A stretch of 64,000 bases of DNA from JANXSS01 sp040385645. Its GTDB lineage: Bacteria; Pseudomonadota; Gammaproteobacteria; Burkholderiales; Burkholderiaceae_D. The position numbers and the translations under genes were made by a program. Below the pieces are notes generated by a model. That model ran no database searches. It saw nothing but the letters and a program-made list of their open reading frames with translations, and was not told where the DNA came from. The stretch covers positions 1-64,000 of the forward strand of contig JAZKGZ010000001.1 in assembly GCA_040385645.1 (NCBI GenBank), read 5' to 3'. Shown here in pieces: positions 9,173 through 21,400 of this stretch. Numbering within the stretch: the first letter of the stretch is position 1; every line of letters begins with the position of its first letter.

Positions 9173-9777
9173 AAAATCCATTCAAGTCCAAGCCGCGTTC
9201 AGCCGTTATGACAGATGTGGCTGGCAAATCGTTGAGCCGGGTGATCGGTGCCGAGCCTGAAGCGCTGCGTGCCCATGCTTTCGGAAAAGGTATCAACCAT
9301 ATCAAGCCGTTTTTAGGCTCGGCGTTGCACAATTTTACGTTGGTAGCACCGGTATTACTTCTTGCAGCGCTGGTGACCTCGGTGATGGCGGTGAATCAGG
9401 CAGCGGCATTTATTTCGGCTTTTACCAAGGAAATCAAAAGCGCGGAGGTTAATCGTATGGCACCACTGATCGACAAGAAGCCCCTGGTCGGTGCCGATTA
9501 TCAAAGCGCTGCCAACATCATCGCCAAAAATAATTCCGCGGTGCAGGTGTCGCTGTCCCGCGCCCGCACTGCGATCGTCATCAGCGTCAAAGATCCGGCG
9601 CTATTACCCGAATTCATGTATGCCCTGACCACCATTCAGTCGTATCGGCAGGGCGTGGCGTGGAATGCAGGCAAGTTGTGCCTGAACAAATGCGAAGGCG
9701 GCAATGCTGCCTCAGCAGAAATAACCGGTTACACACAATCCATTCAATTCAAGGGCCTGCGTCCTGATCCGACCTAG
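9169..9777 (+). CDS. small bitopic membrane protein of the pilus machine
   Basis: This 202-residue protein starts with MKNPFKSKPRSAVMTDV. A cytoplasmic stretch of about 55 residues precedes one membrane segment (FTLVAPVLLLAALVTSVMAV, about 56-76) and a periplasmic domain of about 125 residues. That domain contains two Cys in LCLNKCEGG, likely a disulfide. The size and topology are those of PilN/GspM-type alignment-complex subunits, but no family is recognised directly. The four-base overlap with the PilO-like gene supports co-function. There is no conserved catalytic motif. Confidence 0.55.
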   Translation: MKNPFKSKPRSAVMTDVAGKSLSRVIGAEPEALRAHAFGKGINHIKPFLGSALHNFTLVAPVLLLAALVTSVMAVNQAAAFISAFTKEIKSAEVNRMAPLIDKKPLVGADYQSAANIIAKNNSAVQVSLSRARTAIVISVKDPALLPEFMYALTTIQSYRQGVAWNAGKLCLNKCEGGNAASAEITGYTQSIQFKGLRPDPT

Positions 9778-9806
9778 CCTTTTTTAAAGCGACCCAAGGA
9801 GATACC

Positions 9807-10643
9807 ATGAGCGAATCAACCTACAACAAAAAAGCTATTGCCGCCGCAGTTGCCGGCGTGACAGCGCTCGTCGTGGGCGTCACCTACTTCGGGCTGGACA
9901 TGCTCGGCACTGCCGCAGCGACAGACACCCGCGCCGAAGCGGTCAAGGTCGGGGAGCCGACACAAAGCAACATCAAGGTGGTAGCAACCGTGGACGGTGC
10001 CGAAATCACTGAAGCAGAATTGCTGCCGTTCCTGAACGCCGGTATGGATAAGGCAGTCGCGGTGGACCGTGCCATCAACAAGGTGGTGGCGGCCAACAAT
10101 GCCGATAAGCTCTACAAACAAGTATCCAAGAGCGCGATGCAAAGCGCCAAGAACGACATCCTGGCCAATGTATTCGTCAACGAGCGCTCGCAAGAGGTAC
10201 GGAAGAGCGTTACCGATGGTGACGTCAAAGCCTTTTACGACGAGCGTGTGAAGGTCGAAGATTTCACCAGCTTCCGCCTGCGCTTCTTCGTCTCGGTCGA
10301 TCCGAAAGAAGCACAGGCAGTGTACGACGGCGTCGGCCGTGGCGAGAAAGAAGCCATGGCGCAGCTGACTTTTGTCAAAAAAGACGGCGACCACTACCTG
10401 ACCGCTGGCGAAGTGCCGTACGGCCTGGGTGCAGCGGTCAAGAAACTGAAGGCAGGCGAACGCTTGCAACCGGTAACGATCCGCGAAGGCATTCTGGTGT
10501 TGTACGTGGATGATGTAAAAGCCAACCCGAAACCGGATTTCGCCAAAGTTCAAGCAGAGATCAAGGATTTGATTGTTGCAGAACGGTTCAATGCAGACAT
10601 CAAAGCACGTCGTGCCGCGGCAAAAATCGAACTCCGTAGTTGA
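9807..10643 (+). CDS. membrane-anchored parvulin-like foldase (PpiC/SurA type)
   Basis: The 278-residue protein has an N-terminal membrane anchor (AIAAAVAGVTALVVGVTYFGLDML, about 10-33). A SurA-like helical segment (VVATVDGAEITEAELLPFL onward, about 55-140) and a parvulin-like domain follow. The latter includes FRLRFFVSVDPKEAQAVYDG, EVPYGLGAAVKKLKAGE and ILVLYVDDVKANP. Parvulin foldases bind and isomerise unfolded periplasmic clients. The degree of catalytic conservation cannot be judged, so it may be a chaperone only. It has a strong ribosome-binding site (AAGGAG, 7 bases). A foldase inside a pilus operon, two genes before a 4,671-residue fibre, suggests a dedicated chaperone for that fibre; this is inference. 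Confidence 0.75.
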   Translation: MSESTYNKKAIAAAVAGVTALVVGVTYFGLDMLGTAAATDTRAEAVKVGEPTQSNIKVVATVDGAEITEAELLPFLNAGMDKAVAVDRAINKVVAANNADKLYKQVSKSAMQSAKNDILANVFVNERSQEVRKSVTDGDVKAFYDERVKVEDFTSFRLRFFVSVDPKEAQAVYDGVGRGEKEAMAQLTFVKKDGDHYLTAGEVPYGLGAAVKKLKAGERLQPVTIREGILVLYVDDVKANPKPDFAKVQAEIKDLIVAERFNADIKARRAAAKIELRS

Positions 10644-10700
10644 CTTTAGGCAACATTACTGTACTATTGAATTGGGCTCTCACTTAACAGGAAATCCATC

Positions 10701-11378
10701 ATGAAAACCTCCGCCGCCAGTAAAGGCAACTACATCGCAAGCCCACAATTTCGGACTGCCTCTTTGGCGGGTCAGCGCGGGATGGGTGCCACTATCGTTC
10801 TATTTACAATTGCATTGATCGTGCTGGTTGGTGCGGCACTTGCCTTAGCCAGCCGGGGCAATCCATCCGCCATCAATACGCAAGGAGGTAAAGTTTATTC
10901 AGGCGTACTGTTAAAACAAAGTGCAGATTATCGGGATGGTTACAGCCGGTTCATTTTTGACGGAGGCAACCCTGCGACGATGACGTTCAATACGGCCTTG
11001 AACGCAAATACCGATTTGTTCAATCCAACTTTGCAGCTTGCTGTTTATCAAGCGCCACCCGCACAAGCTACGCCGCTGGCCGCGGATAACGTGTGGCGTT
11101 ATAACGGTGCTGTAACACTTGATGGAGTAGGCACCGCTGCAGGTACCGAAAGCATTACGTATGTATCAGGCATAACCAGAGAGGTATGTGCTCAAGCGAA
11201 TTTCCAGATGTACGGCACGACCGATGTACCTGTGTCAACGGTAGCAGATGCCGCCGCGGCTGCAGTGGCCAACGTAAATTTTCCAGCAACTGCACCAGCT
11301 ACTCCTGGTCGTGCTAACGGTTGCATGGAGCTGGCGGACGGATCTTTTCTGTTCTTTAGCACCCTCGGCGAAGGCTGA
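10701..11378 (+). CDS. pilin-like protein, atypical (no Glu5)
   Basis: This 225-residue protein has an N-terminal charged leader, then QRGMGATIVLFTIALIVLVGAALALA. That is a Gly-ended leader followed by a long hydrophobic helix, as in prepilins. The Glu at position +5 of classical type IV pilins is absent, as in tip-type minor pilins (GspK, PilX). The soluble domain is Thr/Ala-rich with two Cys far apart (EVCAQANFQ and NGCMELADG), which may form a disulfide near the C-terminus. It has AGGA upstream of the ATG. Two pilin-like proteins flank the hemerythrin-like gene; either could be the major subunit of this machine. Processing by a prepilin peptidase encoded elsewhere is assumed. Confidence 0.6.
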   Translation: MKTSAASKGNYIASPQFRTASLAGQRGMGATIVLFTIALIVLVGAALALASRGNPSAINTQGGKVYSGVLLKQSADYRDGYSRFIFDGGNPATMTFNTALNANTDLFNPTLQLAVYQAPPAQATPLAADNVWRYNGAVTLDGVGTAAGTESITYVSGITREVCAQANFQMYGTTDVPVSTVADAAAAAVANVNFPATAPATPGRANGCMELADGSFLFFSTLGEG

Positions 11379-11387
11379 TCAGTCATC

Positions 11388-11828
11388 ATGGAACAGCAAC
11401 TTCGCAACGTCAACGTCCTCTGGACTCCCGACCTCACCGTCGGGAGTGCTTCCCTGGACGAACACAACCGCGAAATGTTCGATCAGCTCGGTACCGTCGA
11501 AGACGTGATTGCCTCGGCTTCTCCCGAAGCCCTGGCAATTTGGTTGACCGAAGTGATCGATCAGCTGGCTTGGTTGCTGACCGCAGAAGAAGGTGAGCTG
11601 GCAGGTATCGGCTACCCGGAGCTGGCATTTCACCGCCAGCTGCACGACCGGGCCCGTGCCCGCATTCAGGCAACCCGCCTGCAACTTGCCAAGAAGCCCG
11701 ACGCTATGATGCTTATCACGCTTGCCCGCGATACCTGTGCTGCATTGTCGATCTGGTTGATGCGCCATGTGCAGGATGCGGACAAGCTGTTTTTTCCCTA
11801 CATCGATCCACGTTATCGGGAACCCTGA
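11388..11828 (+). CDS. hemerythrin-like protein with one metal-ligand His replaced
   Basis: A 146-residue cytoplasmic four-helix bundle of the bacteriohemerythrin family. The family opening is visible as VGSASLDEHNREMF. The later ligands are visible as FHRQLH (two His) and RHVQDAD (His and Asp). In the second helix the usual H-F-x-x-E-E reads LLTAEE, so the first His is Leu while the Glu is kept. The diiron O2/NO-binding site is therefore probably altered, perhaps to a mononuclear site or a purely structural role. The start follows GAAGGCTGATCAGTC of the previous gene, and the next gene begins three bases after its stop. A sensor or regulator embedded between two pilin genes is unusual. Confidence 0.8.
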   Translation: MEQQLRNVNVLWTPDLTVGSASLDEHNREMFDQLGTVEDVIASASPEALAIWLTEVIDQLAWLLTAEEGELAGIGYPELAFHRQLHDRARARIQATRLQLAKKPDAMMLITLARDTCAALSIWLMRHVQDADKLFFPYIDPRYREP

Positions 11829-11830
11829 TC

Positions 11831-12373
11831 ATGAAAGCGGTCCGTCCGCACCTTCGCCGTCATCGAGGCTTTGCTGCAGCCAGTGCGCTGTTCGCAATCG
11901 GCCTTTTTGTGCTGCTGGGGTTCGTGGCGACCTCGACTTCTCGCTCGAATGCCAGGGCGAAGATATTTCATGAAACCAAAGAGGCGATGGTCGCGCAAAA
12001 CGATTTCATCCTCAACACATTGCTGCTATGCCGCACCGTGTACCCGGCGGGCAACACTGTCACACCTGCCGATCCTTCGGTATCGAATCCGCAATACCCT
12101 CCCACCGGCGACGGCACGGTAGCCAATCTGAGCTGCCCGGGGCAGGCCCCGAACCTGATCTGGTCGAGCGATTCGCGTGCCCTGGCACCCCGGACTTTGC
12201 CCGGCTTCACACCCTGGACTTACGTCAACGACCCAGGCGTGCGCATCAGCATCACGACAACCTCGCCCGGCTCGCAGTATTACCATGATCTGCTCGATGC
12301 AGTCGTCAGAAAAGTCGGCCCCACTCAGGCCGTACGCGTCGGTGACACCATGACGATCACGTTAGTAAATTAA
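11831..12373 (+). CDS. second pilin-like protein, atypical
   Basis: This 180-residue protein has a basic leader MKAVRPHLRRHRG followed by a hydrophobic helix FAAASALFAIGLFVLLGFVA. This is the Gly-ended leader and Phe+1 pattern of type IV prepilins, again without Glu at +5. The soluble domain has two Cys (LLCRTVYP and LSCPGQAPN). It has no recognisable named family. It starts two bases after the hemerythrin-like gene and precedes the giant fibre gene by about 120 bases. With the pilin-like protein at 10701 it presumably forms the filament or its tip complex. It could present the fibre at the cell surface, as PilV does in IncI1 thin pili; that comparison is inference. Confidence 0.55.
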   Translation: MKAVRPHLRRHRGFAAASALFAIGLFVLLGFVATSTSRSNARAKIFHETKEAMVAQNDFILNTLLLCRTVYPAGNTVTPADPSVSNPQYPPTGDGTVANLSCPGQAPNLIWSSDSRALAPRTLPGFTPWTYVNDPGVRISITTTSPGSQYYHDLLDAVVRKVGPTQAVRVGDTMTITLVN

Positions 12374-12496
12374 CACCTAAGTTTTGTGGCTCAATTCCTT
12401 CACAACAACTTTCAACTACCCTGCTATTAGTTGCAGCAAAGCTATAAATCTGAGATAGTTTCTATGCGGTAATTCCCCGCATATCGATTGCCTCAA

Positions 12497-15400
12497 ATGA
12501 ATAAGCCACCTCGATCAGCATCACATACCTTGAAGGCGCAGGGTCTGACCATGCAATATCCCGGCAAGCAGCGCGAATGCGCACGCCTGGTGGCGGCGGC
12601 ACTCGGTGTGGCGCTGGGCATGCCGGCACCACTGGCCTCGGCTGGGTTGCTGGCCGATTCGGTGGGTTCGTTCAAGGTTGCTGCCGATCTGTCGCGCAGG
12701 TCGTCGCAAGAAGGGGCTGTCAAGCAGGCGGCTGCAATACTCACCACTGTTATCGCTTCCACACCCGACACCGACGGCGACCCGTTTCCCGAAGCGCCAC
12801 CGTTCGTCACCGGCTCAGGCCCGGCAGGTGGCGGGTTGGTGCCAATTACCAATGGCATTCCGCAGGGCGACGGCCACGGTGCCCGCTTAGGCTACTGCGC
12901 CTGGAACAATGGCGCGGCCAACGGCGCCAGCGCCAACCTGCTGGCCGGTAGCACCAACAACATGGGTGCGCCGACCTTTGCCGTCGTCTCCTCAGGGCTA
13001 GACAACATTTTTAACCGCAGTTGCGCCGAGATTTTTGCCGGCACCAATGTTACCAACGATGATTTCGTCGTACCGATGTCCACGGCCCAGATCCGCCAGG
13101 GCGTGGGCGGCACCGTGTACTTCAGCGATCCCGTTGCCGATATGGCGGCGCTGCTTGCTCTGACTGGCGCGAAGGATGGCGAGCTGCGCCTGAACAAAGA
13201 AAACAATACGCTGTGGCGTTGGAATACCAGCGGTCCAGCGGCCGGCACCTGGACATCGGCCAGCAACACCTATACGGCGTCAAATGTCGATATCACTGGC
13301 GGCCAGATCAACGGCACCCAAATCGGTAATGTGACACCGAGCACCGGCGCCTTCACCACGCTGACCACCCCGAGCGCGACGATTTCCGGCGGCACCATCG
13401 ACGGCACTGCCATCGGCGCAACCGTAGCCAGCACGGGCGTTTTTACCACCCTAGCGGCAACAGGCGCGTTCTCAGCTGCGGGTAACGGCACGTTTGGCGG
13501 CAATGTCACGGCTGCATCTTTTACCGGCAGTGGCGCGGCACTGACCAACCTCAACGGTAGCGCCATCAACAGTGGTGTGGTCGGCACGGCATTCGGCGGC
13601 ACCGGTGTGAATGCCAGTGCGGCACCGGCCGGCTCGCTGCTGATCGGCACCGGTGGCGGCTTCACATTAGGCGCACTAGCAGCCGGTGCCGGCATCGGCA
13701 TCACCACCGGGCCGGGCTCGATCCTGGTGGCCAATACCGGCGTGACGAGTTTTAACACGCGAACCGGTGCCGTCGTTCTTACGAGAATGGATGTGAACGA
13801 CGCCACCGCCTTTGGTACCCAGAACACGGCCATCGGCAACAGCGCGTTGCCAACCAGCTCCAGCGGCTCGTTCAATACGGCGTACGGCTTCAGTAGCATG
13901 GCCAGCATCACTACCGGCGGCGCCAATACTGCAGTGGGTGTCAATACCATGCGGCTCAATACCACCGGCTCCTTCAATGCCGCATTCGGCGACCGTTCGC
14001 TCGATGTCAACACCAGCGGCGGCTTGAACGCCGGGTTCGGGCGCTACACCCTCGGATTCAACACCACGGGCTCATCGAATGCCGCCCTCGGTCATACGGC
14101 AGGCGGCGACGCCGCCAATAACACCGCCAATACCACTGGCAGCAACAATACCTTCCTTGGCGCATACACCGGTATTGCAACAGGGTTTCAACCGAATTTT
14201 GCGACGGTCATCGGTTCCGGTGCACTGGTCAGCACTTCCAATACCATCGTACTGGGCCGCACGACCGACAACACGGTAATCGGCGCTGTCGGTGACGATG
14301 CCAGCGGCTACAAGCTGCAAGTCACGGGTGGCATCAAGGCACTCAGCGGTGGGCTGCGCGTTGCTGGCGGTGATTTGGTGCTCAACAGCCCGACCATCAT
14401 CGGCCTCTTATCGGCGCGGCCGACCGCAGCCGTAGCAGGAAGAATTTACCTCGCCACCGATACCAATCAGCTCTATCGCGACGACGGCACAACCTGGAAT
14501 GCCCTATCGGCCGGCAATGTAGCATTGTCGAGCCTGACTGCCGCAACCGCCAACAATACGATCAACAACGGCGCTAACGCCCAAGCCTGGAACTGGCAGC
14601 TCACCGGCAACACCACCGCCTTCAATATCGCTGAAAACGTCGCCTCCACCGGTGGCAGCGGCACCCAGTACCTAATGAACATCGGCACTCTTGCTACTTC
14701 GACTGCAATTCCTTTCCGTGTTGCCACACGTGGCACCGAGGCTTTCCGGGTCGATAGCGTCAACCCGCAGATCGTAGCTAATGCCGGTACTGTCGCTGCG
14801 CCTGCGTATTCATTTAATGGAAGCCAAAACACCGGTCTGTATTCACCCGCAGCCGGGCAGCTTGCTGCTAGTGTAGGTGGCAGTCGCGGTTTTGTACTCA
14901 CCGGTTCTGCTTCAGGTAATGCTGGATTTGGTTCAAATTCGTTATTCTCATTAACGACAGGAACTTATAACTCCGCCTTTGGCGCGAATGCTGTGTCAAC
15001 CCTGACAACGGGCAATTTGAACACGTCGATTGGCCGTCAGTCGATGCAAAAAGCCAACGGTGACAACAACACGGCGTTAGGATATTTTGCGGGCGGCACT
15101 AACATTAATCTGATTACGGGTTCCGATTCGACCTTTATCGGCACCAATGCAGTAATTTCCGACACTGCAGCGATGGCCGGCTCGGGCCGTATTACCCTGC
15201 TGGGTGCGAATGCTACGGCGTCCGGCCTGGGTGGCAGCGTTGCCAGTGCTTACATGACCGCCATCGGCTCAAGCGCCAATGTCACGACTGTAAACACTGT
15301 CGTGCTCGGTCGCGCAGCCAGTGACGTGACGGTTATCGGTGCCACAGGCGACGATTTAAGTGGCAATCGGCTACAAGTTACTGGCGGTGTCAAAGCGACT

Positions 15401-18400
15401 GGCAATTTAACGGTCGGCGGCACAGGCACATTTACGGGTGCAGTCACTGCCCCGACTTTCACTGGCACCTTCATCTCCGACGACGCCACCAGCACCAACG
15501 GCGCACGCCCGGCGAAAGGCGTGTACGTCTGGACCGACAAAACTTTCGGCATGGAGTTGCAAAACCAGAACACCACATGGAATACGACGTTCCTAACCCG
15601 CGCTGGAGATGGCGGATTCAACTTCAAAAAATCCGATGGCACACAGCTTCTATATATCGGCAATAACGGCAACAGCAGCCTTACAGGCAATGTCGCACTC
15701 AACAACGGCAAGGGGTTGATGTTAGCCGGCCCGACCGATCTGAATTGGGGTATTTATCGCGCCTTGCCAGGGGCCGGCAATTCCTTGAGCGGTGGTGTTG
15801 CAGCTGCACCGTTAAGCGGTGGTGCAGCTGCACAGATGCGTTTTAGAGGCGCTAGCACTGCGGGCGAAGGGTTTACTTGGGAGAATCAGGCTGAACAGGC
15901 ATTGATGAGCCTGACAGGTAATACCGGCGATCTCTACACCAGGGGCAATGTGAACGTTGGTGGCAACATCAACATGACCGGCGATTTCGAAGTCACGCCA
16001 GGCAGATACGTTCGCTTCGGTCATGCCAATCAGACCGATGGTAACGATGGCAAGATCGGTGCGGGGCTCTTCACCACCGGTTTAAATATTATCGGCACGC
16101 AAACCAGTCCGGGAACCGGTCGTGAAGTGGCGGTATTTGGCAATTTAAGAACTGTCAATTCGTCAATCACCAGCACGCTTCCCGGCAGTGGCACGGCAAT
16201 GGCATTGCAGACGAATGGCGGCAGTGGTTCCTACGTCGATCTGCAGGCGGCGACGTACTACGGCTATACCAACGGCGCGCCCGCCACGATCCGTTTTATA
16301 GACGATACGATCGCGTCTAACCACATTACATTCCGCACCAAAATCTCGAACGCTTTCGCCAATGCCGACGTCGAACGCATGCGCATTGCATCGAACGGCA
16401 ACGTGCTCATCGGCACCACCACCGATAACGGCAATAAGTTGCAAGTTAGCGGTAACGCCAGTGCCACCGGCAACTTGGCAATCGGCGGCACCGGCACCTT
16501 TACCGGTGCCGTCACTGCTGCCTCGTTCAACGGCAACGGCTCCGGCATGACGAACCTCAACGGCAGCAACATCAACAGCGGCACGGTCGGTGTGGCTTAC
16601 GGCGGCACTGGTTTGAACGGTAGCGCGGCAGCCAACGGCAGCCTGTTAATCGGCAATGGCACCGGCTATACCCTGGCGAATTTAACGGCTGGTACCGGCG
16701 TCAGCGTAACGAATGGCGCAGGCAGCATTACTATCGCCAATACTGGCGTGACCAGCTTCAATGCAAGAACCGGAGCAGTAACATTAGCGAAAGGCGATGT
16801 GGACGGTGTGATCAGCTTCGGTACAGCCAATACGACATTGGGTACTTCATCGCTATCGACCGCTTCGACAGGCGTAGGGTTAACCGCCTTTGGTAATTCC
16901 GCATTGAATGCCAATACCAGCGGTAATTACAGTACTGCATTTGGTTTCGTCGCTTTGCAGTCCAACACAACTGGTATCGGCAACGTCGGCTTGGGCAGCG
17001 GTACATTGGGAGGAAACACGACTGGTTCTGCCAACATTGCAATCGGGCGCGATGCCGGTTCGCAAACGTCCGGTGGTGTCGCAACCAACAGAAATATCAG
17101 TGGTAGTAACAATGTCTTTCTCGGCGCGTTTGCCATGCCGGGCACGACCACGCAACTCAATTACGCCAGCGTGATCGGCTCGGATGCCACCGTCACCACA
17201 TCGAACACTGTGGTGCTAGGGCGCGCGACTGACAACACCGTCATCGGTGCCACTGGCGACGATGCCAGCGGTAACAAGTTGCAAGTTACTGGCGGCATCA
17301 AAGGTACCGGCAACCTGACCATTGGCGGTGCCGGCACCTTCACCGGTGCAGTCACCGCGAGACGACTAAGCCTGGCCGATTCAACAGGCGGCGTTGGTAG
17401 CCCGAATGTCGTCATAGGCAGCGGTGCGATGCTAGGTGCTGCCTCCGGTACCGGCGGCAACGTTGCACTCGGTACGAACACGCTGGCTGCCAATACATCG
17501 GGTAACGTCAACGTGGCAATCGGCAAGGATGCATTACAAGCCAATACAACTGGCAACTTCAATAATGCGTTGGGCCAAGGCACTTTAATCACAAATACTA
17601 TTGGTCTGGGTAACACCGCAATCGGAAATTCGGCGTTATCAGTCAACAGCTCTGGTAATGATAATCAAGCTGTAGGCCGGCAGGCTTTGTTCGGTAATAC
17701 AACCGGCAGTTTGAACACAGCGTTGGGTAAATACGCTGGTGCTGCAGACTCTGCGGCAAGTACGACGAATGCCAATACCACCGGCAGCAACAACACCTTC
17801 TTGGGTGCCTCCGCCATGCCCGGCACGACAACCCAGCTCAACTATGCAACCGCCCTGGGTTCGGACGCCCGCGTCAATACTTCGAACACGATCGTGCTCG
17901 GCCGCACTAGCGACAATACCGTCATTGGTGCCTCTGCCGACGATGCTTCTGGCAATAAATTACAAGTTACCGGTGGCATCAAAGGCACGGGTAACTTAAC
18001 AATTGGCGGCAGCGGTACCTTTACGGGTACGGTATCTGCCAGCGCTCTCACTACCACCGGCGATATCACGCCCGGCGGAAAAATTGTTGTAATGAATAGC
18101 CAGGACGGCGGTAGTTCTAAAGGCATTTACATGTGGAATGCAGCCGATAGTGCCTGGGGTATGTACATGGGCACGGCTGGCGCTGGCAAATCGCTCTCCG
18201 GCGGTACAGCTGTGGCGTCATTGGACGGACGTACATCCCATGCGATTCGCTCAAGGGTATTTGGTGGAAATAACAACTCTTTCATTTGGGAAAACTCTTC
18301 CGAACAGGCGCTGATGAGCTTAACGGCCGACTCTGGAAACCTTCTCACCAGAGGCAGCTTCAATTCCGGCGGCAGCGGTACGTTTAGCGGCGCATTGTCT

Positions 18401-21400
18401 GCAAGCAGCCTCTCCACCACCGGCAATATTACCCCGGGTGGCAGACTGGGCGTCATGGAAGGGCAGGACGGTGGTGGCGCTCGCGGCATTTACATGTTTT
18501 CTGTTTCCAACTCTGACTGGGGCACCTACATGTCCACAGCCGGGGCAGGCAAATCGCTTTCCGGCGGTACGGCCGTTACCTCGTTAGACGGGCGCGGTGC
18601 AGCCTCGATCCGCAACCGTATCGCCAATGGCAACACCACCGCATTCATCTGGGAAAACAGTGTCGATCAAGCATTGATGAGCTTGACTGGCGACAGCGGT
18701 GCCCTGTTTACGAAAGGCGGTCTGACCACGGGCGGCAATATCATCCCTGGTGGAAAACTGGGTGTCATGGAAGGCCAGGACGGTGGTAATGGGCGCGGCA
18801 TTTACATGTTTTCTGTTTCCAACTCTGACTGGGGCACCTACATGTCCACAGCCGGGGCAGGCAAATCGCTTTCCGGCGGTACGGCCGTTACCTCGTTAGA
18901 CGGGCGCGGTGCAGCCTCGATCCGCAACCGTATCGCCAATGGCAACACCACCGCATTCATCTGGGAAAACAGTGTCGATCAGGCACTGATGAGCTTGACT
19001 GGCGACAGCGGCACGCTTTACACAAAAGGTGGCATTAATGCCGGCGGCGCAGTCACCGGCACGTCGTTCTCTGGCAATGGTTCCGGAATGACCAACCTGA
19101 ACGGCAGCAACATCAATAGCGGCACCGTTGGTGTAGCTTACGGCGGCACTGGCTTGAACGGTAGTGCTGCAGCGAACGGCAGCCTGCTGATCGGCAACGG
19201 CACGGGTTACACGCTGGCCAACATCACCGGTACGGCCAACCAAGTCAACGTAACCAACGGCGCAGGCACGATCGCGTTGAGTTTGCCACAAAACATTGCT
19301 GCAACCAGCACGCCAACATTTGCCGGGCAAACTTTAACAGGTAGCTTAACCGGCACAACTGCAACGTTCAGTGCGAATTTGACGACTGGTGGGAATTTAT
19401 CGGTAGCTGGTTCCGTTACATCTAATCTAGATGTAAATTCCGGTAACTTCGCTCGCTTCGGTCATGCCAATCAAACCGACGGCAACGATGGCAAGATCGG
19501 TGCCGGCTTATTTAATGCTGGTTTAAACATCGTCGGTACGCAAACTGTGGCTGCAGCCGGGCGTTCCATTTACATGTACGGTAACACCACCGTCGAGGGC
19601 ACGCTCAGAAGTATATTCGGTGCCCCTGGTGGAACAGGGCTTAGGCTGATTAATACGTGGAGCGGTGGCGGTGCCTATGTGGACCTTGAAGCTGGTACCT
19701 ACGGCCAAAACTACACCAACGGTGCTCCGGCGACGATTCGTTTCATCGATGCTGGGAATGCATCCAACGATATCACTTTCCGCACGAAAAATCCGGGCGG
19801 TACCGCAAACGCCGATGCAGAGCGCATGCGGCTTACATCGACCGGCAACCTGATCATAGGAACTACCGCTGATAACGGCAATAAGTTGCAGGTCAGCGGT
19901 AATGCCAGTGCTACGGGCAACCTGGCAATCGGCGGTACCGGCACCTTTACCGGTGCGGTAACGACTAACGATAGCTTCAATCTGGGAACCAGTGGCACGG
20001 GAACAACGCCAGCTAGCCAAATTTATTTCGGGGCGGTGAGTGAAGGCACCGATACGATTGCCCTAGGGCGTTTCAACACGAGTGCCAACAATTCTATTTT
20101 GCAATTGACTCTAGCTGACGATGCTTCTAATGGCGTTGGCGCAGGCGGCGACCGTTTTCAAATCGTAACTGGTTCGAGTAGTGGTGGCCGCAATGGGCCA
20201 TACACCGTGCAGCACACTCTGGATAGTAACGGTAACGCTTTTCATGCGGGTAATTTGTCGATTACAGGCACTGGTACCTTCAGTGGTGCAGTCACTGCCC
20301 CGTCGTTCAACGGCAACGGCTCCGGCATGACCAACCTGAATGGCTCCAACATCAACAGCGGCACGGTCGGTGTGGCATACGGCGGCACGGGTTTGAACGG
20401 CAGCGCTGCGGCCAATGGCAGTTTGTTGATCGGTAACGGCACCGGTTACACGCTGGCCAACATCACCGGCACAGCCAATCAAGTGAATGTAGCCAACGGC
20501 GCAGGCACGATCGCTCTGAGCCTGCCGCAAAATATTGCTGCTGCTAGCACACCGACCTTTGCAGGACAAACCTTGACCGGTAACTTGAGCGGCACGACAG
20601 CCAGCTTTACCGGCGATGTTTCCATGACCAATAACAAGCTTGTATTTAACGATGTGCTGGGCGATAAAATTCAGATGTGGGGCGGCTATGGTTTCGGCAT
20701 ACAAAATTTATCACTTGCAGCATATATACCGAACACTGCAAATTTCAGCATCCGCAATGGCGGCACTTCTACCGGCACACCGGTATTCGCGGTTGATTCT
20801 GTGGGTACTACGTCGATTGGCAACAATCTTTTATTAAACAATAAAAAAGGCGTTATTTTTAACGGAACCGACACGAACTGGGGTATTTATCGTGCATTGC
20901 CCGGAGCGACTAATTCATTAAGCGGTGGTACCGCGGTAGCACCGTTCAGTGGTGGTGCGCAAGCCCAGTTGCGTTTCCGGGCAGCCGGCAACGTCAATGA
21001 AGGATTCGTTTGGGAAAACGCGATGGAGCAGGCCATGATGAGCCTGACCTCGGATACCGGCACCCTCTACACACGAGGTGGTATCAACACCGGCAACAAC
21101 ATCGCTATTCTCCGCGCTGCAGGACCCGCGCAACTAAGTATCGGCCGTGCCGCAGCAGAGGTAACGCTTGGTGTTGCCAATACCGCTGGCCAATACTCGA
21201 CCAATGCAGCCGTGGGCGATGTCGTCTTGCGTACTGAAACAGCGACGCAAAAGCTTATATTGCAGAACGATGCCTTTGGTGCCGGCATGACGCTCAACGG
21301 CAATAAGTTGGGTATTGGTACAACCGGCCCAGCGCAGGCGCTCGATGTCGTGGGCAACGGCATTTTCTCCGGTACGGTCACCGCCACCTCGTTCAACGGC

